The notes: generated by a model from the sequence alone, not told the origin. A stretch of DNA of 64,000 nucleotides from Acorus gramineus (GCA_030737835.1 CM060853.1:8888134-8952133); one strand, 5' to 3'. Positions 1 to 13,871 are shown, counted from the stretch's first letter. Program-made: numbers and translations.

Positions 1-3000
1 GGGGAAGGCGGAGGCGCTGAGCAGTGACCTTTCTAAGAGTGGTGAGAGGCTTCGTGAATTTTCGGTGTTTCTTTTTTAACTCATTGGTATGCTTTGTATT
101 GTTGAATTTATGAGGTTTTTGTGTCAATGGTTTGAATGGAATTGTTTTTTGAGATATAGTTTCTAAGCCGCTAATCGTCTCCCAAATAAGAAAATTTTAT
201 TTCTTATTCCACCTTTAATGAAACAATGAGTTACATAAGGTCAGTGTTCTAAAAATCTCTTTCAAACAGCGATTAATCCCCCGCCTAGGCCTAGACGGGC
301 CCAGGTCGCAACACTCAGGGCCTAGCCGCCTTTCCGATAAATCCCTAATTGACTAATAAGTTATTAATCCATGTTACTTATATGTTTTATCTGGTAATTA
401 CTTTACAGCATCATGAAATAGTCTGAACATTTGTATATTCTTGATCCATTAAGTAATTTTTTATGAAGTTAATTTTTCCACTTAAAATTACAGAATCTGA
501 AAGAAAAAGATATCATGATCGGCTTCGTTACGTGGAACAAGAACTTGCAGCAGCTAAAGGGCGTGAAAAGGCTCTGCAAGATCAGTTGCTAAAGGAGGTT
601 GGTGAGTCTCAGGAGCGACATCAGAAACAGGCAAAACATTGTAGTGAACTAGAGGTATCATTCATTCTCGAATTTGTATTAAGAAACATCTATATCTCAA
701 AACTACTTGCTGGATTTGGTATCCTACAACAACTTTGATAAATGTATCTATTCATCTTGAAATAGCTTTTGCCATTACTTTTGAGAAGTTAGGATGCTGG
801 TCTCAGAAGCCCATCAGACACGCAATGTCTTAGGATTTCCCTCCTATAGGCCAGGGTCTCACGGTTTGCTGTTTTCTTCAACAATATTGACTTTTTAATG
901 TCTCATGTATTACCCAATGAAATCCAAGCCTTCCTTATATCTGTTGACAACTACTGATTCAAATTCTTGTTGGATAAGTTTAGAAGACCGATCTATTTTT
1001 TTTTTTTGGCTTTCAAATCAGAACTGGAGTCAAATTTCATTAATGATTAATAACCAAGTTAATTACAAAAAAGTTTCCAACACCACCCACTTTCTCAAGG
1101 CCCTTGTTTTGAATGTAGAGCTGGTGATTTGTCAATGTAATACTTACCCCTCTCTCAACCAAAAAAAGAGAGAGTAACTCCCACTTGTTGGAAGCTGGGT
1201 ATTTGCAGAGATTGGGAGCTAATGGGTTTGTATGGTTGACCTCACTATGCTACCCCATTTTAAACATTTTCCAGAAACTTGAACTATTAATTCTGAAAAT
1301 AGACTTTTGATATATAATGTGGCAAATGTGCAGATGGTGGTACGTATGATTTTCTTGTTTCAACAAAGTGGAAAAGAACAGGAAATTGGTGGTTTCATGC
1401 ATAAGTTATTATTTAAAAAATGGTGTTCAGAACTCCAGATTCCATGGACAAGATCCATATTCATTTGATTCATGCATTGAAGGGTGTCATCACCATGAAA
1501 AAAAAGAACATATACTCTCCCCAGACCCCAGCAACGCAAGAAAATCACAAATACCATGAGTTAGGGGGTTATGTGGGTTAGGTACACGTGTTGTCACCAA
1601 TTATGTTAAGTGGTAGAACTATAGGATGGCTACATAATGTAGAAAATTAGAAAATGTGAAAGAAAAGGACATCCGGAATGTCCCACAAAAGCCCCACTCT
1701 AATATTTCGAACTTCACCCAACAAAGAAATCACCCTCCCTGGAAATACAAATTGAATCAGCATTAAGTATTTAAATACTCTTCCACCCCACAGAAGTCCC
1801 TTGTATTCTCAACATGGCACTCTTTACTCTTGAAGATGGCCTCAGGACTGTTTAACAATCAAGCCACTGCCTAATTGGAAAATCAGCATGATCAAATTAT
1901 TGAATTTAGAATTCATTTTGTTTTACTTTTTTATTATTTGTTGGAATGGCAAATTTACATCTCGAGTTATGGAAGAAATAAATTAGAGGGGCAGTGCATT
2001 ATCCTTCAAGAGGAAACAATTCCTATACTAAGATGAAACCATTTAGCACCTCATTTACTATTAAGAAACTTACCAGGGCACCATGCTTTAGTGAGAGATT
2101 ATTGTGTTCTTGATTGGTCTTTAATATTTTCATATCACGTGGACATGAAAATGATGATTACCTGTTGAAATTATAGGTGAAACTAAAAAAAGAAATGGAA
2201 ATGCGAAAAATTGCTGAATCTTCAGCATTTACATCTCAAGAAAAAGCCCAAAATCTTGAGGAAAAACTTCAGAGCCTTTCTGAAAGCACGGAGAGGGAAA
2301 AAAATCGCCTGCAAAAGGAGCTTGCACATTTGCAGAATGAGTCAGAACTATCAGTTTCTAGATTGTATATAGATGTGAGTATTGGGAAATGCTTTCTGTG
2401 TTTACATGGAATTTGTTATATGTGACTTAAGCATTTCTGATTTCCTGTAGTTTTTTTCTTAGCTTGAACGAGTGAGATGTACAGCTGATAATGCAGAGAA
2501 AGAGTCGGATCTTTTAATGAAGCAGCTTGAAGATCTCAGAAGGCAATTGAATGAGGTATGAATGCAGTTGAAGCTCTTTGTTTATGGATCAATGTCATGG
2601 ACTGTTTCTTCCATCAAGTTCTTTCACTTGTCCATTATACAGTTGTTAAATTTAGAAAACAAAGTCATGGTATCCCTGAAGAATACTCGTTGTGTTTGGT
2701 TTTGCATGAACAAACCATTTGTTGCTTTGGATTAATGATTTGTCATTAGTATCCCTGAAGAATAATTTTTTTTAATATTTAGATAACCTGTATGTTGTTG
2801 CCAGTGTCTTCAACGAAAGAGTGAGGCAGAACGTGGATTGTCAAGTTCTGATGCTGTTATATTTCATGATACTAGTTCGTCTGATGACCATGTTTTGGTC
2901 AAGCATCTGCAAGAAGAGCTTAGAAATTATGTAAGTTTTCTCATATTCATGCAGCTATTACTCTGGTTCCTGTGTGATGCATGTTCTGGATGATATTGTG

Positions 3001-6000
3001 AAAGGTTTAACTGTTGTTTAATTTTCCTCAAGACCTTTTCAAGCAACAATGTAATTTTCTAATTACGTCATACAACTGTGTTTTTTCCATTGATTATTAG
3101 TAATCCAGAAATTTTCACTCTCTTTCTTTTGCTTCAATATGAGAAAACTGATATGGCTTTTACCTATCACTAGGAGGCTGAAGTGCAAGAGGCAAGGAAG
3201 CTGAAAAACTTTCATGTGAACAATGAGCTATTGAAGGAAAAACTCTTGGATGAGAAGGGCCGCAGGGAGAGAGCAGAAGCTGAACTGTCTACACTGCAGG
3301 ATATCCAGATCAATGCAAAAAAAATGGAAGATGAACTGATCTCCTGGAAGTCTTTGATCAATGAGATTCCTGGTGTATCATCTTACGGGGATATACCAAA
3401 AAAATTTGCAAGCTTGCAGAAGTATGTACTTACCTTGTTGCAGAATGTCATCATCTTTTTGTGTCCTACATAATTAGGCTATAATGTTGCAGCATATCAT
3501 CTTCTTTTTGTGTCCTTAATAATTAGGCTATAACTTTTATGCACCATGCTTCCTACTCATTTGACTGATTACCTCGAAGCATGCTTTCATCACTTATTTT
3601 ATCACAAAAAACTTGGATCATCATAGGGTATATGAGGGATCCAAACAGAGCCTTGCTGGAGCTCAATTGAATGCATTAAATCCTCATGTCTCTTGTTCGC
3701 AAGGAGGATTAACTGAGAGAGATACCAAACCTTTGTCAATGCTATGGGAAACCTATATCTCATACACTAATAAAAGACGTTTTGAGGCCTTGAAGGTTGT
3801 TTAGGAGAATCGTTCTTCTTGGGTCTTTGGGCTATTGTGATCCACTGTGTTCCGGATTCCAATTTTGTATGGAAAGTATTTAGGTTTTGTTGTTGGTTAG
3901 AATAGTTGATAGTTTTCTCTAGGTTGACGACAAAGGGTTTGAAGCTGGTCGATGACTGCCGTTTCTGTTTGCAAAATACAAGTCGACCCAATCACTTGCT
4001 TTCACATCGCTCGTGTGGCATCAGTGGTCAATTGCTCTGATAAGTGCTGTGCCAAATCTGCTGTTTTTCCTGTTTGGCAGCATCAATTTGAGCCTATGTA
4101 TGAAATTTCATATCTTTGGTGGAGTCATTTTAGTTGGCATGAAAGTAATATTTCAGATATTGTTTCAGGATTTCTGGGTTGCGTTTCTGTCCAGTCTGAT
4201 TAAGGTAATAAAATATAATAAAAAGATAAACCCATAATCTATTTGGTTTTACCAAACTGTGGTTGGTCTGGCAGCGGAGACAAATGCAGGTCTCAATTCC
4301 AAAACTGAGACAGAATGCGGCACGTTGAGCAAACTATCAAATTGGATGATGTTCAAGGAAACTCACATTTAGTTTGGTAGGTTTTCCGAACCTAAGGATG
4401 ACTGAGGGTGCATCTTGTTGTTTTCTGATATAATTGCTAAAAAGGGAGTCCATGAAGGTTGGGTTATGGGCCATTCGTGAAGTATTATCTGCTACTTGTT
4501 CATTTTTTTTTTCTGAGGTACCTCACTAAGTGAACATGTTAATTTAGATAAAAGTGAAATCACATGGCAGTTAGTGTCTATTTTGGATGAATTTTGAAGA
4601 AAAATAGGGAATGTAAAGACAGACAGCTGAGTAAATCCTGTTATATCTACCCTAAATACTGAATCTTGTCTAAGGGTGTTGGTGGAGTTAATTGGGAGGG
4701 GGGTTGAAAGTGCAGCCTTGTAATTTTTATGTTTTCCCCCATTTTTCCCTTTCTCTCCTCTCCACAGCTTATATTATGCTGTCTACTTTTGCCTTTCTAA
4801 TATTAGAGTGTAGGTTCTTGTTAAAAATGGCATGCTAGAAACTGATGAGCTCCATAGGCTTTTATCAAGTTCTCATTCTCACATCTAGTAGGTGATTTCA
4901 TTGTGATGCAGAGAGGTGATTGAGAACATGATGAAGGTTGGTGAACTAAGTGCACGTTTGAAAGAGTTGGAGGTTGGTTTGGAAGCCTCGGAACTTGCCA
5001 AACAGCATGCTGAAACAGAGTCTGCTCTGGCCAAAAAAAATGCAGAAGAATTAAATGTGGAGGTTAACAGGCTTGAGATGATGGTTAGTGTTTGCAAAAT
5101 TTTTCATCCTGCTGTTTCTCTTCCTTGTCTATATATTTCAGAATATTGTTGCTAATCATTTTGATGGAATTCATATCTTCATATGCCATGTTATGTTGGA
5201 TACCGGGCTTTTGATCTTGGGTGAAATTTTTGCCGTTGATTTGTCTTTTCTATAACTGTAGACTATGTGCAAATATACATTATTTTCTTCATTCACTGTT
5301 TGAAGGTCTTTAAATTGTTGAAGACCTTGATTCAGTATGCTAACAGGATGTAGTATATCTTCTTCTTCTTTTTTCTTTTGGATTTATGATTTTTTAGAAA
5401 AATAAGGATGATGCATTAGCTTTATTAGCTTTTGGTCGTGTGTTTAGTTTTCTTTTTGTAGACCAATTGAAGGAGAAAACTCAGGTATTCTTAATAGTCA
5501 TGCAACTGTGAATATAAATAGAAACGAGTATGATGTAGCATGAAGCAAGTCGCTTCATGAATTTTATTGTCAAAAAAATTCATTTAAGTTGTGATATTGC
5601 TTCTGCTTCAGCAATATTGGTGGTAATTGTTTAATTACCCTGGATCTTGGTGGTAATTGTTTAATTTGTAATTCATGATAACCAGGAAAGTGGACAGCTG
5701 AGCCTTCCTTTTTTGTTTTATTCTCATTTTTCCTGTACTTTCTTTATGTTTTCTCACCTCTTTCAGAATTGTACTTTGAAATAAAAAATGAAATCGTGGT
5801 AGCTATTTCTGCCTTTTTCAAAAACAAAAAATGATACCTAGAAATTAAATAATTAGATAATTTTCTTTTGTGAATAGATTGTTTGAATTTGGGAAACATG
5901 TTGCTTTTTAAAAAGATATACATAAGATAAGATCCGTGTACATAGAAGGCCTGATGGTTTGGTTGTTTCTTAATTCTAGAACTAGAATATCGAGTATCTC

Positions 6001-9000
6001 TTGCCATTGGGACTTATTTTCTTTTGTTTACCTCATGAAACTTACAGCTTTCTTCTGTCACCGAAGAAAGAGATAGGCTATGCAAAGATGCCCTTACATC
6101 GAATAAGCATAAGACTGGGGAAGCACAAATTGAAACTACAAAAGAAACACTTATCAAGGTTATATCATTTCCAGTTGTTGATTTATTTCTCAATGTAATT
6201 CACCATGCTAAATTGTTTATCATCCTTGAGCCTCAGGAACTGGAGTCTTCTCTCGCTAGAAAGGAATTCTTGATCAGAGAACTGGAAAGCAGCCTACATG
6301 AGCAAAAAGAAGTGATTAATCACCAACGTGGTGAATTGAATATTTTCCATGAAAAGATTAATATTGAAGCAAAAAGAGTGAAGTCTCTGGAGCGGGAGGC
6401 TGATCGACTTCGGTCAGAGATATCTTTGCTTGAATCCAAGGTCTGTCAGACCCAATTAATGCACAAAGAAAGTATCTTGATAGTTTTTTGAGATATATAA
6501 CATTAATTCATGTAATATATTTGTAAATACAATAATGCTAGGTTGGATGCCAGATCTTTCAATTCTGCATGTGATTGCTGCTGTCTCATTGTTAATGATC
6601 TCCACGTTTCATTACATTGACATAAAGAATTAGGCATCATAGCATTAGCAGTTGCTGTGATCCGGTATACTGATATGGAATGTAAGTCAGATTCAGTTGA
6701 TCTTAGGATAGTAAGTTGGATCCCTTATTGATTTCAAATATGCATCGATTAATTATTATATATTTTATTGTCTTCGTTACACTCAAATGTTTTAAAAATT
6801 TTGAAAAATAGTTTTTCAAGATAATATGACTTCCAAGTTCCATGCAACTTTTTGGTGGAAATTGTCAATAGTTTTATTTAATGCTTCAACCATACTCTGA
6901 AGAATTGGAAATGCAGCATGACTACTGCATAGCTTCTAACCTTTTGCGGAAAATTTACCTACTATTTTTTATGTTTTTTCATAACTCTTTCTACCCTTAC
7001 CGAACAAAAATCATCTAAAGTATGCAACCAGGAGAAATAATAAAACTACCACCCTAACTGATGAAAGGTTCTATGGGAACCTTCTGACCCACAATTGCAT
7101 TTTATTTTTTTCTGATAGTTGCAATACATCTCTATTTATGCTCACTATAGTGAGATGTTTATAGGTTGGCCATGGTGATTACTCTACCTCAAACACGAAG
7201 GTTTTGAGAATGGTGAACACTTTGGCTGTTGAAGGTGAAGCTAAACATACCATCGAAGCACTACAAGCCGAACTGCAAAAAACTCAGGCCAAGCTGCAGG
7301 CTGTTGAGGATTTGAAAGGACAATCAGGTATAAGCATCTTATCTGTTTCTGTTTTTGGTCAAGGAACTTTATGACCGCAGTCAAAATTGTTCATCATGTT
7401 TTCTTGTTATTTCCCTTATCAGATGCTGGAGACCTGATAGATTCAAGTATATCTGAGAAACTTGCCCAACTTAAAGGACAAATTGCCACACTGGAAAAAC
7501 GTGAAGAAAGGTGACTAGTGAATTTATGTTGTTGCTTCTTTCTGGTTCTGTCATATTGATTTGCATGTCACTCTCGGTGATCATTGCTTATCATTTCTGT
7601 TGCTGCTGCCGTTCTGGAACTGACACTTGACAAATTACTTTGTGCATGGAGCAGATACAAAGCTGTCTTTGCAGAGAAAATTTCAGTTTTCAGAAGGGCA
7701 TGTTGTTCACTCTTTGGTTATAAGGTACTATTCTATTTTTAATGAATATGTATGAAGCTGTTTCTGTGCTAATGTTTGCTTGTTAAAGTTTTTTTTCTTA
7801 ACACCAGTGGAGGCATGCTTCAATATTTGTTAATTATTTTTCCAACTTTGCACCCTAGTATGACATTTATTTAACTGGATCTTTCTATAGGCTTGTACAT
7901 CTGCTTTAACGGGAAGGGTTCTATTCCATCTAAAAAAAAAAAAAATTCTTGTCTACCAGAAATGTACTTCTGTTTGATCCGTATATCTCTCTGGAATTTA
8001 TTTTTCAGTCACTAGAGAAAGACTGATTTTTCGTTTACTTTGTTGAATGGATTCCATTAGTGCCTGTAACAACATGACTTCCACTTTGACAATGGGATCC
8101 TCGTTTCCTCATGGATGTGAAATATCAACGTGTTGTGAAGTACGTGTAATTTGATTTGGATCACAATGAACAATCCTATTTAATGAAAGGTAATGCTTGT
8201 ATGGGAGGCGTTTTATATAATCTACGGATGCGACAGTGATCAATATTTTGTATTTGGCCATTTGCCTGATTTGAAATCCATGAAGTCATTTAATATGATC
8301 TTGTTAAACTACTTTTGCCACTATTCTGTAGACATTCTCATGCTATTTTTTCAGATTGTAATGGATGATCATCAGCGCCCTAATGGAATCCCTGTGACCC
8401 ATTTTACTCTACAATCTATATATGCTCAAACTGATGATGAAAAGCTTGAGTATGAATATGAATCAGGGAACATGAACATTATCGTAAGACATATTTTCCG
8501 TTTTGGTTATGAAATTATGATTTTTTCTTCCCTTTTCCAAAATTATTAATACTGTATTCTTTTTGTTAGATCAACGAGTATGCCTCTCAGCGTGAGATAT
8601 TACAGCAGGTATGCTTGAAAGATGACTCATGTACATTATTTTTTTTAATGAAAGACTCATATAAGTTGCAAAAGCAAAACAGCGTTCTTCTTTATTTCAA
8701 TGATCTGTTTAAGAAGATATTTTCTTTTGGAAGCATAAGCCTTATACGAGCTGTTACAACTTACAAATGTATGTTTTTTGCTGTAAAGGTTTCTAAAACT
8801 CTTAATATAATTGGCAATGGTGGTTTGTAAAATAAAGCTGAGGCTCTAGGAAAACAAGTGAAAATATTCCTTTTTCATGATCAGCTTCTTTTCCCTTTTA
8901 ACTTCTAAAATCTCGAGCCTTGTTCTGATTTTTGTTCACTTTTAAGCAGTGTGATGTTAATTGAAATTGTTTGCATGTTTGATAGTGACATGGATCATGT

Positions 9001-9317
9001 TTAATAAACATAGAATATCTGACATCACAGTGTAAAAGAAGAAAATGGGTATAGGCCACTTGCATTCATTAGAATAAAAAAAATCAAAAGTTTTTTAGTA
9101 TTAATTCCAGATTTTATTAAAATACTGTCTACCAACAAAGAGTTCTGGCCATTTCATAGATGATTCTCTTTACAAATGCTATAATTGCAGTATTTAATAT
9201 AATGCCTGCATATTATAAACTGTACAGATTGAGATATTCATCCGGAAGATGAACTCAATACCTGCATTCATGGCGAATCTAACTATGGAGTCCTTCAACA
9301 AGCGAACGTTGAGTTGA
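1..9317 (+). CDS. MAD1: Mitotic spindle assembly checkpoint protein MAD1, 5'-truncated by window edge
   Basis: MAD1 is the coiled-coil kinetochore and nuclear-pore protein that presents MAD2 to unattached kinetochores. Exons: <1-41, 494-654, 2177-2374, 2463-2555, 2805-2930, 3174-3421, 4912-5083, 6048-6158, 6237-6440, 7165-7327, 7423-7510, 7655-7724, 8355-8483, 8570-8608, 9228-9317; phases join without a break and give 643 visible residues. The family is roughly 700 residues in plants, so only the N-terminal part is missing. Most of the protein is heptad-rich coiled coil (EELRNY, KELEVGLEASE). Exon 10 holds the MAD2-binding stretch KVLRMVNTL, and the end of exon 11 into exon 12 has RYK at the site of the BUB1-binding RLK of animal MAD1. 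The C-terminal globular domain contains FRRACCSLFGYKIVM, then FTLQSIYAQTDDEKLE and IFIRKMNSIPAFMANLTMES, a clear MAD1 signature. Ends in TGA at 9315-9317. Confidence 0.95.
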
Positions 9318-9762
9318 AACCCATTTCATGTGAGGTTTGCTTCTTCTTCTTCTTTTTTTTATCACATTTTGGTATTATGAATTTAATAAAATTGTGTCAT
9401 TTAAGATTTGTTTCAAAGTTGGCATGGACTTGATATTAGAAGTTATGTTCTATAGGTTCTCTTATTGATGGAAATCATTGATCATCCTGTCAGTTTTCGA
9501 AGAGGTAATATGTTTTTTTGTATTCTCCTCTAATTTCCTTGTTTTATCATTGTTCTAGCATACTCTGTTCCTGAAACAAGGCTTGAAGTGAAAGACAGTC
9601 ACAATTGTTTATTTATTCCACAAACTTTGTGGACAAATCATATCTCATACAACAAACATTACAAACGGACATCTACACATACCTACATTTTGTCAGGTAG
9701 TTCATACTTCATATAGTACATTCATCAGTATCATAGTGGGGATGAAAACAGTTGCATGGTCA

Positions 9763-9916
9763 CTAGTGCTGGGCCATGACATTAATCGGGTAGCAGTCAG
9801 ATGTGCCTCGTGTAAAGGCCTGCTGGACGTGGATTGCATTCATGGCAGGTATTGGTCTCTTTTCAAGTAGGGTTGCTGCATCGGTAGGCAGGTCATGTCC
9901 CCTGTTCCTTCCAAAC
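9763..9916 (-). other. Orphan last-exon-like ORF, unrecognised
   Basis: On the minus strand a good acceptor (tgttgcag) opens a 51-codon frame, RFGRNRGHDLPTDAATLLEK near its start and INVMAQH at its end, closed by TAG. A minus-strand AATAAA lies about 150 bases downstream (near 9609-9621). It looks like the last exon of a gene convergent with MAD1, but I could not find upstream exons in 9.9-16.6 kb. It may be a relic of a gene, or a very long intron may separate it from the rest. I do not recognise the peptide. Confidence 0.3.
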
Positions 9917-10488
9917 CTGCAACACATGGTGGATAATTATGAATCCTGCCACTGAGATCAATGCTCATTAGCTTATGTATTAGAGCGTCCACATGATTGA
10001 AGAGGTCAATCTAATGCAAATATTTTGAGTACAATGGATGAAAGATGGTATTTTCTATAAAGGATCACTTTTGATGTTTTCCTCCCATCTGGAATTGTTA
10101 TGGGCATTGCTTATATCATGCTATGTTACTTATTTGGTGGGAGTCTGAATTAGATTGAATGGTATTGAGACGTATTACTGGAAAGAGAGATGTGAATACC
10201 ATAGCTTGTTGGCTTGTTGAGGACGTCTCTGAGGATGCTATAATTGTTGCCGTAGATGAAGACGCCTTGGTGGTTGATGTCCATGTGATTGGCACACCTT
10301 CCTGGCTGGGTCATCTCTGTTGCCCTCTGACTAAGTATGCAGTACCCCAGTGGGTCTACATTTGCCAGCAGGAACTTCCAGTCCTATCTTGTGAAATGCG
10401 AACAAGATAAACTTACTGTTCGATTGGGTGACACTTCATGGGATCAGATGATTTGGAGGTTGGCGTAGTCTGATGTATTGTAATTGTA
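9917..10488. other. Intergenic, nothing recognised
   Basis: Single-copy-looking sequence. An 83-codon plus-strand frame at 10159-10410 has no recognisable domain and its minus strand shows no consistent frame either. Confidence 0.4.
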
Positions 10489-11130
10489 GGTTTAGTAGAT
10501 GAGTTTATCCATACAAGACTCCCATTAGGGTCACTGACAATCCAGATTTAGGTGTACATCCTCTTAGAAATACTGATTATCTTTATATCTTTAATAACTC
10601 AAATATGTTGCATGTATACTCTTGTAGTAATAAAACATAATAATAAGGGTATGTATGCAATATATTTGAGTTGTTGAGGGTATACGGACAATTAGTGCAT
10701 CTAAAAGAAAACACATACTAGTATAAGGTTTATAGAAGGTGTTAGGATAAAAAAATCCATTCAGAGAATTGAATGATGAAGTGGGGATTTTTTTTGCCCT
10801 AGGAATTGCCCAATTGAAAGATGAAGGTTTAGTAGTTGAGTTTATCCACACAAGATCCCTCTTAGGGTTGACTCACATTTCAGATCTATGTGTACATTCT
10901 CTTTAAAAATACTAATTATCTGTATATCTTTAATAACTCAAATATGTTGTATTCTTGTAGTAATCTGATAGCATAATATATGGATGTAATTGCAATATGT
11001 TTGAGTTGTTAAGGACTTAAGGGTACACTGGGGGTTACTGTTTTAAGAAGGGTACATGCACTATTAGATGTATGGAGAAACAAAAAATCCATTCAGAGAA
11101 TGAAAGATGGTGGAGACATTTTTTACAAGG
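10489..11130 (+). repeat. Two-copy direct tandem repeat, period ~335 bp, diverged
   Basis: 10489-10825 and 10826-11130 align along their length: both start with ggtttagtag, share tctttaataactcaaatatg, and share aaaaatccattcagagaat (offset 337 at the start, 332 near the end). Many substitutions separate the copies. No coding capacity is visible. Confidence 0.7.
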
Positions 11131-11877
11131 AACTTCCAAGTATCACCAGGGATGCTTCCAGACAAAATACTGGTCCTTTCACCTTGGGTGTCTGTATGGG
11201 ATGAGAGGTATTGGAACATAGGACATTTTAGATATCATATAATGCAAAGCCTGGATTACAAAAATTTATAGAAGAAAAAATTGAGTAAAAATTGAGTAAC
11301 TCAAATAATAAATCTATAATTGTCTTTGCATTAGATTCAGTCCATAAGTCAATGCACTCAGAGAACAATTTTAGACACTCTTTGATCATGATATTGAGAG
11401 AATTCAAATTCAAAGATAGCAACTGATGTTCTGAATGGATACCTTAACAAACACACCTGATAGAAGACTAGAGGGGGCTGAATGAGGCAAACACATGTGG
11501 CCCCTTGGAGCACTGCATGGAAAAGAAGTCAGCCAGTGTCAGACTTTGTCTTCCACTAAGGACATACCCTTGGTTCCTATGATATATTCAGTCCATCATC
11601 TATCATGCATAAATCAATTGCTGACACGAATTAGTAGGATGAGAACATTATAGTGTTTCTCCATCTTAGGATCTCTCACCCACTACTTTTTTTGTTTGAA
11701 CTGGCATTGTTTCTCAGAAAAAGAAAGATGAAAATCTGCTCTGTTTGAATGATAATTCCCTCAATTGTTTTTAGTGTGCCACATTCTTGTATTGTACTAA
11801 CATCGAGAAATCCATTAGATAAGTCTTGTATAAAGTTCAAGAAACCGTCGACCAAAGTTTTAAACACAGATGACCTT

Positions 11878-13560
11878 ATCCCCTAAGAATTTATACTTGG
11901 ATGAAATACTTGCAATAGTCATGACGAGTGGATCACTGCTTTGTGGCTGAGTATAGTGCCTGTGGCCCACTATCTGATTTGTTGTTGTAGACTTGTGTTG
12001 CCTGTCTAGACCTTTGTACAAAAAAAAAAAATTCATGTTGGGATGATTATCTTTGTACGATACATGATTTGTTGTGATCTGCCCTCTCAGCTACTGCTCC
12101 TACCCGAATGATTTCCTTGCATTGCATTCTCCTCCTTGGTTTGAGGAGGGGGAGTCGTCCTTGCAAAATATTCTCCAACAATCAAGTTAGTTAGGGTTCT
12201 TTTGGAGAAGGATTCACTTACATACAATACCTCTCTTTACCCATTTATATCCCTCTTTGGTTGTTCCATTGTCGTCGAATTGTATCACGGGTCCTTTGTC
12301 CTTCGTTGATGGGATTTAGTGAGATGTAACGGGATATGACCCCAATAGGGTGGTTCAACACTAATTAGTTGGATTTGGCAAGATATGATTCTATCTGGGT
12401 GGTTCTAACCATGCAGGATTTGATGAGCTTTGATTCCATCTAATTGACCCCGTTATAGTGTGGGATTTATCGTGGCTCGAGCTATTCGAGTGGACCAGTC
12501 TCTTCGTTTGTGGTCTGTAAGGACACGTGGCATTCTACAATTGGGCCATGAAAATGTCCAATGTTCCTACACCAAAAACATTATCCCCTATGAATTTTTA
12601 CTTGGATAAAATACTTACTTTGCAATAGTTCTGAACAACTTTGATCGAATGGTTGAAGGGACATTGTTTGAGACCTGCTAGATACAGGTGAAAAACAAAA
12701 ATGATCATTGTTTTGTGGGTTGAGTATAGTGCCTGCGGCCCAAAGTTTTTTATTTTTAGTCAAATCTTCCCATGTCCGAAGCCAGCAAGACTTTAAACCC
12801 AAGTCTCCTCACTAAAGATGGGGTGCTTCTCTCATCCTATCAAGAAAATGTTCAATTTGTAGCCCATTGTTTGTTCTACACGTTAGTCAATATCTACCTA
12901 ATTATGAGTAGTGATTGGTTGAATTGTTATTGTATTCTTGTGTCATACTATCTGGATCTTTGTACAGAAAAAGAAAATTTACCTCTTGCTGGGATGATGT
13001 TCTTGGTCAGATACCTAATTCTATGTGATTTACTCTCTCAGCTATTGCTCTTGCCGAATGATTTCCTTACGTTGCAATCTCCTTCTTGGTGGGAGGATGG
13101 GGAGAAGTCCTTGCAAAAAACTCTTCGACGATCAAGTTATTTAGGGTACTTCCGGAGAAGGCTTCACTTACATATGATACCTGTCTTCACCCATTTATAT
13201 CCCTCTTTGGCAGTCCCGTTGTTGCCTAATCATATCATGGATTCTCTATTATTCATTGATGGGATTCAATTAAATTTAGTGAGATTTGGCGAGATATGCC
13301 CTAATTTGACATAACTAAGAGTCCGGATTCAAAAATGGTTGAATTACACAATCTATGAATCGAACTATAACTGCACAGCCTATGAATTGAATTGTATAAT
13401 CAATTATTGGATAACATTGATCAAACTCAGACTTCGACAGTTTTGACTGAATTTAGACCCTAAAGTTAGGTGAGATGGACCCGGTCTCTTCCCGTTACGT
13501 GAAGACACGTGACAGTTCATGACTGGGTCATGAAAATGTACAAATGTCAGATACACCTTA
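11878..13560 (+). repeat. Diverged tandem duplication, units ~700 and ~980 bp
   Basis: Unit 1 (11878-12572) and unit 2 (12582-13560) share, in order, atcccctaagaattta/atcccctatgaattttt (11878/12582), gagtatagtgcctg, an ~300-bp block containing ccatttatatccctctttgg (12241/13191), and the closing block ending gatacacc/ttcctacacc. Unit 2 is longer by about 250 bases in its first half. Unit 2 holds an open frame at 12772-13314 that is broken in unit 1; no domain is recognisable, so I do not call a gene. Confidence 0.7.
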
Positions 13561-13598
13561 GCAGTCAAATCTATATATAAAGAGCTTCCAGAGAGCAG

Positions 13599-13616
13599 CC
13601 CCCCCCCCCCCCCCCC
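13599..13616 (+). repeat. Homopolymer C tract, 18 C
   Basis: Uninterrupted run of C directly after gagagcag; a common site of sequencing length error. Confidence 0.8.
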
Positions 13617-13871
13617 AGCTGTGATATGGCAATGGAACAAAAAGAAAAACCCCACCCCAATGAGTGAGGTGGCCATTCTCATACCCCCTCACTTTCTGTT
13701 TCACCCACTTTTTTCCCCCCCACCCGTCGAACTATCACAGGGACCGATTTGGGCGATTGGGAGGGTGAGCGACTCCTTATTTTCACCGGAGACATTCGTA
13801 ACAATCATCAACGATGACGAGACGAATGAGAGGACAGAAAAGGACAGGTGGACTGTAAGGACTGGTGTGGG

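Noticed and set aside
3436..3535. ~50-bp direct repeat in MAD1 intron 6 (ttgcagaatgtcatcatc / ttgcagcatatcatcttc)
   Set aside because: Small intronic duplication with no effect on coding; not worth a separate feature.
3952..4237. Two overlapping open frames (83 and 74 codons) in MAD1 intron 6
   Set aside because: No domain, no splice signals that fit, and the region is skipped by clean phase between exons 6 and 7.
5462..5484. Possible micro-exon in MAD1 intron 7 (accaattgaaggagaaaactcag between gtag and gtatt)
   Set aside because: 23 bases would shift the frame into exon 8, and exons 7 and 8 already join in phase with family-like sequence.
10159..10410. 83-codon plus-strand ORF
   Set aside because: No recognisable domain, no neighbouring exons in frame, and ordinary intergenic composition.
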